From: Edaphochlamys debaryana
Taxonomy: Eukaryota; Chlorophyta; Chlorophyceae; Chlamydomonadales
Direction of reading: 5' to 3'
Assembly: GCA_016858145.1 (NCBI GenBank)
Contig: JAEHOE010000262.1
Span: forward strand, 1-64,000
DNA: 64,000 nt
Shown piece after piece: positions 21,418-31,700 of the stretch. Both the position numbers and the translations under genes were made by a program. Under the pieces are notes generated by a model. It saw only the letters and a program-made list of their open reading frames with translations. It was not told the DNA's origin and searched no databases. Within the stretch, counting starts at the first letter, position 1, and each line of letters opens with the position of its first letter.

Positions 21418-21710
21418 CGGCTTACCTCAAGGCATGTCGAAGGCTTGGGGGATGCAGTCTGGGCGTGAGAGTCGTGGTCGCGGGGCACAGATCACCTTGC
21501 GCTGTGCTTGCCGTGGTCGCCGGCGGACGGTCGCAGCCAAGGGCGTCGCCGTACGATGCCGTACGCGGTCGGGGGTCCAGGCACTGTTATCAGCATGCCA
21601 TAGGGATGTTACAGCCGCGAAAGCGCGGCGAGATACGCTAGCTGCCCCAGATCACGTTGCTCTGACGGTCCAGCCGTAAATAACCAGATCATGATCAGCG
21701 ACGGTAAACC

Positions 21711-21730
21711 GTCAGTCTGCCATACTCCTA
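21711..21730. other. Junction between palindrome and satellite A
   Basis: Twenty bases (GTCAGTCTGCCATACTCCTA) belong neither to the arm nor to satellite A. They have no clear match beside the left end at 9697, so no target-site duplication is visible. Confidence 0.6.
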
Positions 21731-22017
21731 CGCACCTGCAGAGGGCCTGCTCATGATAGCGGGAACGGTGCTCATGATAGCGGTCACGGTGCCTGGCGGG
21801 GCCTCCGGGGCCTGGGGAGGGGGAGCCGCCGGCGCCCACACACGCCCAAGCCTGTCCCCCAGTGTGCCATGTAGAATGGGTCCCTGTCCCTCGCGTCCCA
21901 CGTTAGGAACACACCTGCAGAGGGCCTGCTCATGATAGCGGGAACGGTGCTCATGATAGCGGTCAGGGTGCCTGGCGGGGCCTCCGGGGCCTGGGCCGGG
22001 GGCGGGAGCCGCCGGCG

Positions 22018-23570
22018 CCCACACACGCCCAAGCCTGTCCCCCAGTGTGCCATGTAGAATGGGTCCCTGTCCCTCGCGTCCCACGTTAGGAACACACCTG
22101 CAGAGGGCCTGCTCATGATAGCGGGAACGGTGCTCATGATAGCGGTCAGGGTGCCTGGCGGGGCCTCCGGGGCTTGGGGAGGGGGAGCCGCCGGCGCCCA
22201 CACACGCCCAAGCCTGTCCCCCATTGCCCACTGCATGTTCCGTCCCTGTCCCTCGCATCCCATGCAAGGAACGCACCTGCAGAGGGCCTGCTCATGATAG
22301 CGGGAACGGTGCTCATGATAGCGGTCAGGGTGCCTGGCGGGGCCTCCGGGGCTTGGGGAGGGGGAGCCGCCGGCGCCCACACACGCCCAAGCCTGTCCCC
22401 CAGTGTGCAATGTAGAATGGGTCCCTGTCCCTCGCGTCCCATGCAAGGAACACACCTGTGGAGGGCCTGCTCATGATAGCGGGAACGGTGCTCATGATAG
22501 CGGTCAGGGTGCCTGGCGGGGCCTCCGGGGCCTGGGCCGGGGGAGCCGCCGGCGCCCACACACGCCCAAGCCTGTCCCCCATTGCCCACTGCATGTTCCG
22601 TCCCTGTCCCTCGCATCCCATGCAAGGAACGCACCTGCAGAGGGCCTGCTCAAGATAGCGGGAACGGTGCTCATGATAGCGGTCAGGATGCCTGGCGGGG
22701 CCTCCGGGGCCTGGGCCGGGGGCGGGAGCCGCCGGCGCCCACACACGCCCAAGCCTGTCCCCCAGTGTGCCATGTAGAATGGGTCCCTGTCCCTCGCGTC
22801 CCACGTTAGGAACACACCTGCAGAGGGCCTGCTCATGATAGCGGGAACGGTGCTCATGATAGCGGTCAGGGTGCCTGGCGGGGCCTCCGGGGCCTGGGCC
22901 GGGGGCGGGAGCCGCCGGCGCCCACACACGCCCAAGCCTGTCCCCCAGTGTGCCATGTAGAATGGGTCCCTGTCCCTCGCGTCCCACGTTAGGAACACAC
23001 CTGCAGAGGGCCTGCTCATGATAGCGGGAACGGTGCTCATGATAGCGGTCAGGGTGCCTGGCGGGGCCTCCGGGGCTTGGGGAGGGGGAGCCGCCGGCGC
23101 CCACACACGCCCAAGCCTGTCCCCCATTGCCCACTGCATGTTCCGTCCCTGTCCCTCGCATCCCATGCAAGGAACGCACCTGCAGAGGGCCTGCTCATGA
23201 TAGCGGGAACGGTGCTCATGATAGCGGTCAGGGTGCCTGGCGGGGCCTCCGGGGCTTGGGGAGGGGGAGCCGCCGGCGCCCACACACGCCCAAGCCTGTC
23301 CCCCAGTGTGCAATGTAGAATGGGTCCCTGTCCCTCGCGTCCCATGCAAGGAACACACCTGTGGAGGGCCTGCTCATGATAGCGGGAACGGTGCTCATGA
23401 TAGCGGTCAGGGTGCCTGGCGGGGCCTCCGGGGCCTGGGCCGGGGGAGCCGCCGGCGCCCACACACGCCCAAGCCTGTCCCCCATTGCCCACTGCATGTT
23501 CCGTCCCTGTCCCTCGCATCCCATGCAAGGAACGCACCTGCAGAGGGCCTGCTCAAGATAGCGGGAACGG
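22018..23570 (+). repeat. Higher-order repeat in satellite A, period 903 bp (5 monomers)
   Basis: The variant pattern at 22018-22660 returns at 22921-23563 with an exact shift of 903 bp. For instance the stretch from 22115 to 22476 matches 23018-23379 throughout. This shows block duplication of five monomers. Confidence 0.85.
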
Positions 23571-23585
23571 TGCTCATGATAGCGG

Positions 23586-25705
23586 TCAGGGTGCCTGGCG
23601 GGGCCTCCGGGGCCTGGGCCGGGGGAGCCGCCGGCGCCCACACACGCCCAAGCCTGTCCCCCATTGCCCACTGCATGTTCCGTCCCTGTCCCTCGCATCC
23701 CATGCAAGGAACGCACCTGCAGAGGGCCTGCTCAAGATAGCGGGAACGGTGCTCATGATAGCGGTCAGGGTGCCTGGCGGGGCCTCCGGGGCCTGGGCCG
23801 GGGGCGGGAGCCGCCGGCGCCCACACACGCCCAAGCCTGTCCCCCAGTGTGCAATGTAGAATGGGTCCCTGTCCCTCGCGTCCCATGCAAGGAACGCACC
23901 TGCAGAGGGCCTGCTCATGATAGCGGGAACGGTGCTCATGATAGCGGTCAGGGTGCCTGGCGGGGCCTCCGGGGCTTGGGGAGGGGGCGGGAGCCGCCGG
24001 CGCCCACACACGCCCAAGCCTGTCCCCCAGTGTGCCATGTAGAATGGGTCCCTGTCCCTCGCGTCCCACGTTAGGAACACACCTGCAGAGGGCCTGCTCA
24101 TGATAGCGGGAACGGTGCTCATGATAGCGGTCAGGGTGCCTGGCGGGGCCTCCGGGGCCTGGGCCGGGGGAGCCGCCGGCGCCCACACACGCCCAAGCCT
24201 GTCCCCCATTGCCCACTGCATGTTCCGTCCCTGTCCCTCGCGTCCCATGCAAGGAACGCACCTGCAGAGGGCCTGCTCATGATAGCGGGAACGGTGCTCA
24301 TGATAGCGGTCAGGGTGCCTGGCGGGGCCTCCGGGGCTTGGGGAGGGGGAGCCGCCGGCGCCCACACACGCCCAAGCCTGTCCCCCAGTGTGCAATGTAG
24401 AATGGGTCCCTGTCCCTCGCGTCCCATGCAAGGAACACACCTGTGGAGGGCCTGCTCATGATAGCGGGAACGGTGCTCATGATAGCGGTCAGGGTGCCTG
24501 GCGGGGCCTCCGGGGCCTGGGCCGGGGGCGCCGCCGGCGCCCACACACGCCCAAGCCTGTCCCCCATTGCCCACTGCATGTTCCGTCCCTGTCCCTCGCA
24601 TCCCATGCAAGGAACGCACCTGCAGAGGGCCTGCTCAAGATAGCGGGAACGGTGCTCATGATAGCGGTCAGGGTGCCTGGCGGGGCCTCCGGGGCCTGGG
24701 CCGGGGGCGGGAGCCGCCGGCGCCCACACACGCCCAAGCCTGTCCCCCAGTGTGCCATGTAGAATGGGTCCCTGTCCCTCGCGTCCCACGTTAGGAACAC
24801 ACCTGCAGAGGGCCTGCTCATGATAGCGGGAACGGTGCTCATGATAGCGGTCAGGGTGCCTGGCGGGGCCTCCGGGGCCTGGGCCGGGGGAGCCGCCGGC
24901 GCCCACACACGCCCAAGCCTGTCCCCCATTGCCCACTGCATGTTCCGTCCCTGTCCCTCGCATCCCATGCAAGGAACGCACCTGCAGAGGGCCTGCTCAA
25001 GATAGCGGGAACGGTGCTCATGATAGCGGTCAGGGTGCCTGGCGGGGCCTCCGGGGCCTGGGCCGGGGGCGGGAGCCGCCGGCGCCCACACACGCCCAAG
25101 CCTGTCCCCCAGTGTGCAATGTAGAATGGGTCCCTGTCCCTCGCGTCCCATGCAAGGAACGCACCTGCAGAGGGCCTGCTCATGATAGCGGGAACGGTGC
25201 TCATGATAGCGGTCAGGGTGCCTGGCGGGGCCTCCGGGGCTTGGGGAGGGGGCGGGAGCCGCCGGCGCCCACACACGCCCAAGCCTGTCCCCCAGTGTGC
25301 CATGTAGAATGGGTCCCTGTCCCTCGCGTCCCACGTTAGGAACACACCTGCAGAGGGCCTGCTCATGATAGCGGGAACGGTGCTCATGATAGCGGTCAGG
25401 GTGCCTGGCGGGGCCTCCGGGGCCTGGGCCGGGGGAGCCGCCGGCGCCCACACACGCCCAAGCCTGTCCCCCATTGCCCACTGCATGTTCCGTCCCTGTC
25501 CCTCGCGTCCCATGCAAGGAACGCACCTGCAGAGGGCCTGCTCATGATAGCGGGAACGGTGCTCATGATAGCGGTCAGGGTGCCTGGCGGGGCCTCCGGG
25601 GCCTGGGCCGGGGGAGCCGCCGGCGCCCACACACGCCCAAGCCTGTCCCCCATTGCCCACTGCATGTTCCGTCCCTGTCCCTCGCGTCCCATGCAAGGAA
25701 CACAC
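23586..25705 (+). repeat. Higher-order repeat in satellite A, period 1265 bp (7 monomers)
   Basis: The monomer order and variants at 23586-24282 return at 24851-25547 with a shift of 1265 bp. The stretch 23664-24074 and the stretch 24929-25339 translate identically. A 1082-bp (6-monomer) shift also links 23306 with 24388. Confidence 0.85.
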
Positions 25706-28700
25706 CTGTGGAGGCCCTGCTCAAGATAGCGGGAACGGTGCTCATGATAGCGGTCAGGGTGCCTGGCGGGGCCTCCGGGGCCTGGGCCGGGGGAGCCGCC
25801 GGCGCCCACACACGCCCAAGCCTGTCCCCCATTGCCCACTGCATGTTCCGTCCCTGTCCCTCGCGTCCCATGCAAGGAACGCACCTGCAGAGGGCCTGCT
25901 CATGATAGCGGGAACGGTGCTCATGATAGCGGTCAGGGTGCCTGGCGGGGCCTCCGGGGCTTGGGGAGGGGGCGGGAGCCGCCGGCGCCCACACACGCCC
26001 AAGCCTGTCCCCCAGTGTGCAATGTAGAATGGGTCCCTGTCCCTCGCGTCCCATGCAAGGAACACACCTGCAGAGGGCCTGCTCATGATAGCGGGAACGG
26101 TGCTCATGATAGCGGTCAGGGTGCCTGGCGGGGCCTCCGGGGCCTGGGCCGGGGGCGGGAGCCGCCGGCGCCCACACACGCCCAAGCCTGTCCCCCAGTG
26201 TGCAATGTAGAATGGGTCCCTGTCCCTCGCGTCCCATGCAAGGAACGCACCTGCAGAGGGCCTGCTCATGATAGCGGGAACGGTGCTCATGATAGCGGTC
26301 AGGGTGCCTGGCGGGGCCTCCGGGGCCTGGGCCGGGGGCGGGAGCCGCCGGCGCCCACACACGCCCAAGCCTGTCCCCCAGTGTGCAATGTAGAATGGGT
26401 CCCTGTCCCTCGCGTCCCATGCAAGGAACGACACCTGCAGAGGGCCTGCTCATGATAGCGGGAACGGTGCTCATGATAGCGGTCAGGGTGCCTGGCGGGG
26501 CCTCCGGGGCCTGGGCCGGGGGCGGGAGCCGCCGGCGCCCACACACGCCCAAGCCTGTCCCCCAGTGTGCCATGTAGAATGGGTCCCTGTCCCTCGCGTC
26601 CCATGCAAGGAACGCACCTGCAGAGGGCCTGCTCATGATAGCGGGAACGGTGCTCATGATAGCGGTCAGGGTGCCTGGCGGGGCCTCCGGGGCCTGGGCC
26701 GGGGGCGGGAGCCGCCGGCGCCCACACACGCCCAAGCCTGTCCCCCAGTCTGCCATGTAGAATGGGTCCCTGTCCCTCGCGTCCCACGCGAGGAACGCAC
26801 CTGCAGAGGGCCTGCTCATGATAGCGGGAACGGTGCTCATGATAGCGGTCAGGGTGCCTGGCGGGGCCTCCGGGGCCTGGGGAGGGGGCGGGAGCCGCCG
26901 GCGCCCACACACGCCCAAGCCTGTCCCCCAGTGTCGCAATGTAGAATGGGTCCCTGTCCCTCGCGTCCCATGCAAGGAACACACCTGTGGAGGCCCTGCT
27001 CAAGATAGCGGGAACGGTGCTCATGATAGCGGTCAGGGTGCCTGGCGGGGCCTCCGGGGCTTGGGGAGGGGGCGGGAGCCGCCGGCGCCCACACACGCCC
27101 AAGCCTGTCCCCCAGTGTGCCATGTAGAATGGGTCCCTGTCCCTCGCGTCCCACGTTAGGAACACACCTGCAGAGGGCCTGCTCATGATAGCGGGAACGG
27201 TGCTCATGATAGCGGTCAGGGTGCCTGGCGGGGCCTCCGGGGCCTGGGCCGGGGGAGCCGCCGGCGCCCACACACGCCCAAGCCTGTCCCCCATTGCCCA
27301 CTGCATGTTCCGTCCCTGTCCCTCGCGTCCCATGCAAGGAACGCACCTGCAGAGGGCCTGCTCATGATAGCGGGAACGGTGCTCATGATAGCGGTCAGGG
27401 TGCCTGGCGGGGCCTCCGGGGCCTGGGGAGGGGGCGGGAGCCGCCGGCGCCCACACACGCCCAAGCCTGTCCCCCAGTGTGCCATGTAGAATGGGTCCCT
27501 GTCCCTCGCGTCCCACGTTAGGAACACACCTGCAGAGGGCCTGCTCATGATAGCGGGAACGGTGCTCATGATAGCGGTCAGGGTGCCTGGCGGGGCCTCC
27601 GGGGCCTGGGCCGGGGGCGGGAGCCGCCGGCGCCCACACACGCCCAAGCCTGTCCCCCATTGCCCACCGCATGTTCCGTCCCTGTCCCTCGCGTCCCATG
27701 CAAGGAACGCACCTGCAGAGGGCCTGCTCATGATAGCGGGAACGGTGCTCATGATAGCGGTCAGGGTGCCTGGCGGGGCCTCCGGGGCTTGGGGAGGGGG
27801 AGCCGCCGGCGCCCACACACGCCCAAGCCTGTCCCCCAGTGTGCCATGTAGAATGGGTCCCTGTCCCTCGCGTCCCATGCAAGGAACACACCTGTGGAGG
27901 CCCTGCTCAAGATAGCGGGAACGGTGCTCATGATAGCGGTCAGGGTGCCTGGCGGGGCCTCCGGGGCCTGGGCCGGGGGCGGGAGCCGCCGGCGCCCACA
28001 CACGCCCAAGCCTGTCCCCCAGTGTGCAATGTAGAATGGGTCCCTGTCCCTCGCGTCCCATGCAAGGAACACACCTGTGGAGGCCCTGCTCAAGATAGCG
28101 GGAACGGTGCTCATGATAGCGGTCAGGGTGCCTGGCGGGGCCTCCGGGGCCTGGGCCGGGGGAGCCGCCGGCGCCCACACACGCCCAAGCCTGTCCCCCA
28201 TTGCCCACTGCATGTTCCGTCCCTGTCCCTCGCGTCCCATGCAAGGAACGCACCTGCAGAGGGCCTGCTCATGATAGCGGGAACGGTGCTCATGATAGCG
28301 GTCAGGGTGCCTGGCGGGGCCTCCGGGGCTTGGGGAGGGGCGGGAGCCGCCGGCGCCCACACACGCCCAAGCCTGTCCCCCAGTGTGCCATGTAGAATGG
28401 GTCCCTGTCCCTCGCGTCCCACGTTAGGAACACACCTGCAGAGGGCCTGCTCATGATAGCGGGAACGGTGCTCATGATAGCGGTCAGGGTGCCTGGCGGG
28501 GCCTCCGGGGCCTGGGCCGGGGGCGGGAGCCGCCGGCGCCCACACACGCCCAAGCCTGTCCCCCAGTGTGCCATGTAGAATGGGTCCCTGTCCCTCGCGT
28601 CCCATGCAAGGAACGCACCTGCAGAGGGCCTGCTCAAGATAGCGGGAACGGTGCTCATGATAGCGGTCAGGGTGCCTGGCGGGGCCTCCGGGGCCTGGGC

Positions 28701-31700
28701 CGGGGGCGGGAGCCGCCGGCGCCCACACACGCCCAAGCCTGTCCCCCAGTGTGCAATGTAGAATGGGTCCCTGTCCCTCGCGTCCCATGCAAGGAACGCA
28801 CCTGCAGAGGGCCTGCTCATGATAGCGGAACGGTGCTCATGATAGCGGTCAGGGTGCCTGGCGGGGCCTCCGGGGCCTGGGCCGGGGGCGGGAGCCGCCG
28901 GCGCCCACACACGCCCAAGCCTGTCCCCCAGTGTGCAATGTAGAATGGGTCCCTGTCCCTCGCGTCCCATGCAAGGAACGCACCTGCAGAGGGCCTGCTC
29001 ATGATAGCGGGAACGGTGCTCATGATAGCGGTCAGGGTGCCTGGCGGGGCCTCCGGGGCCTGGGCCGGGGGCGGGAGCCGCCGGCGCCCACACACGCCCA
29101 AGCCTGTCCCCCAGTGTGCAATGTAGAATGGGTCCCTGTCCCTCGCGTCCCACGCGAGGAACGCACCTGCAGAGGGCCTGCTCATGATAGCGGGAACGGT
29201 GCTCATGATAGCGGTCAGGGTGCCTGGCGGGGCCTCCGGGGCCTGGGGAGGGGGCGGGAGCCGCCGGCGCCCACACACGCCCAAGCCTGTCCCCCAGTGT
29301 GCAATGTAGAATGGGTCCCTGTCCCTCGCGTCCCATGCAAGGAACACACCTGTGGAGGCCCTGCTCAAGATAGCGGGAACGGTGCTCATGATAGCGGTCA
29401 GGGTGCCTGGCGGGGCCTCCGGGGCCTGGGCCGGGGGCGGGAGCCGCCGGCGCCCACACACGCCCAAGCCTGTCCCCCAGTGTGCAATGTAGAATGGGTC
29501 CCTGTCCCTCGCGTCCCATGCAAGGAACGCACCTGCAGAGGGCCTGCTCATGATAGCGGAACGGTGCTCATGATAGCGGTCAGGGTGCCTGGCGGGGCCT
29601 CCGGGGCCTGGGCCGGGGGCGGGAGCCGCCGGCGCCCACACACGCCCAAGCCTGTCCCCCAGTGTGCCATGTAGAATGGGTCCCTGTCCCTCGCGTCCCA
29701 CGCGAGGAACGCACCTGCAGAGGGCCTGCTCATGATAGCGGGAACGGTGCTCATGATAGCGGTCAGGGTGCCTGGCGGGGCCTCCGGGGCCTGGGCCGGG
29801 GGCGGGAGCCGCCGGCGCCCACACACGCCCAAGCCTGTCCCCCAGTGCGCAATGTAGAATGGGTCCCTGTCCCTCGCGTCCCATGCAAGGAACACACCTG
29901 TGGAGGCCCTGCTCAAGATAGCGGGAACGGTGCTCATGATAGCGGTCAGGGTGCCTGGCGGGGCCTCCGGGGCCTGGGGAGGGGGCGGGAGCCGCCGGCG
30001 CCCACACACGCCCAAGCCTGTCCCCCAGTGTGCAATGTAGAATGGGTCCCTGTCCCTCGCGTCCCATGCAAGGAACGCACCTGCAGAGGGCCTGCTCATG
30101 ATAGCGGGAACGGTGCTCATGATAGCGGTCAGGGTGCCTGGCGGGGCCTCCGGGGCCTGGGCCGGGGGCGGGAGCCGCCGGCGCCCACACACGCCCAAGC
30201 CTGTCCCCCAGTGTGCAATGTAGAATGGGTCCCTGTCCCTCGCGTCCCATGCAAGGAACACACCTGTGGAGGCCCTGCTCAAGATAGCGGGAACGGTGCT
30301 CATGATAGCGGTCAGGGTGCCTGGCGGGGCCTCCGGGGCCTGGGGCCGGGGGAGCCGCCGGCGCCCACACACGCCCAAGCCTGTCCCCCAGTGTGCAATG
30401 TAGAATGGGTCCCTGTCCCTCGCGTCCCATGCAAGGAACACACCTGTGGAGGCCCTGCTCAAGATAGCGGGAACGGTGCTCATGATAGCGGTCAGGGTGC
30501 CTGGCGGGGCCTCCGGGGCCTGGGCCGGGGGAGCCGCCGGCGCCCACACACGCCCAAGCCTGTCCCCCATTGCCCACTGTATGTTCCGTCCCTGTCCCTC
30601 GCGTCCCATGCAAGGAACGCACCTGCAGAGGGCCTGCTCATGATAGCGGGAACGGTGCTCATGATAGCGGTCAGGGTGCCTGGCGGGGCCTCCGGGGCTT
30701 GGGGAGGGGGAGCCGCCGGCGCCCACACACGCCCAAGCCTGTCCCCCAGTGTGCAATGTAGAATGGGTCCCTGTCCCTCGCGTCCCATGTTAGGAACGCA
30801 CCTGCAGAGGGCCTGCTCATGATAGCGGGAACGGTGCTCATGATAGCGGTCAGGGTGCCTGGCGGGGCCTCCGGGGCCTGGGGAGGGGGCGGGAGCCGCC
30901 GGCGCCCACACACGCCCAAGCCTGTCCCCCAGTGTGCAATGTAGAATGGGTCCCTGTCCCTCGCGTCCCATGCAAGGAACGCACCTGCAGAGGGCCTGCT
31001 CAAGATAGCGGGAACGGTGCTCATGATAGCGGTCAGGGTGCCTGGCGGGGCCTCCGGGGCCTGGGCCGGGGGCGGGAGCCGCCGGCGCCCACACACGCCC
31101 AAGCCTGTCCCCCAGTGTGCAATGTAGAATGGGTCCCTGTCCCTCGCGTCCCATGCAAGGAACACACCTGCAGAGGGCCTGCTCATGATAGCGGGAACGG
31201 TGCTCATGATAGCGGTCAGGGTGCCTGGCGGGGCCTCCGGGGCCTGGGGAGGGGGCGGGAGCCGCCGGCGCCCACACACGCCCAAGCCTGTCCCCCAGTG
31301 TGCCATGTAGAATGGGTCCCTGTCCCTCGCGTCCCATGCAAGGAACACACCTGCAGAGGGCCTGCTCATGATAGCGGGAACGGTGCTCATGATAGCGGTC
31401 AGGGTGCCTGGCGGGGCCTCCGGGGCCTGGGGAGGGGCGGGAGCCGCCGGCGCCCACACACGCCCAAGCCTGTCCCCCAGTGTGCAATGTAGAATGGGTC
31501 CCTGTCCCTCGCGTCCCATGCAAGGAACAGCACCTGCAGAGGGCCTGCTCATGATAGCGGAACGGTGCTCATGATAGCGGTCAGGGTGCCTGGCGGGGCC
31601 TCCGGGGCCTGGGCGGGGGCGGGAGCCGCCGGCGCCCACACACGCCCAAGCCTGTCCCCCAGTGTGCAATGTAGAATGGGTCCCTGTCCCTCGCGTCCCA

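Larger units (their letters stand above)
15582..21710 (-). repeat. Right arm of giant inverted repeat (6.1 kb)
   Basis: This is the inverted counterpart of 9698-14114. The inner part (15582-18461) is near-identical to 11234-14114. The outer part differs mainly in having about five more satellite C units, which account for almost all of the 1.7-kb difference in length. It ends in GATCATGATC (21687-21696) and ACGGTAAACC (21701-21710), the mirror of the left end. About 20 bp of unassigned sequence then separate it from satellite A. Confidence 0.95.

Noticed and set aside
28817..30622. Open frame of 601 codons on the minus strand, and many of 200-530 codons elsewhere in satellite A, as candidate repetitive proteins.
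   Set aside because: All are built from the 178-183-bp monomer, whose length is not a fixed multiple of three. Frames are open on both strands in overlapping places, and they start and stop where indels shift the frame. This is expected of stop-poor G+C-rich DNA.
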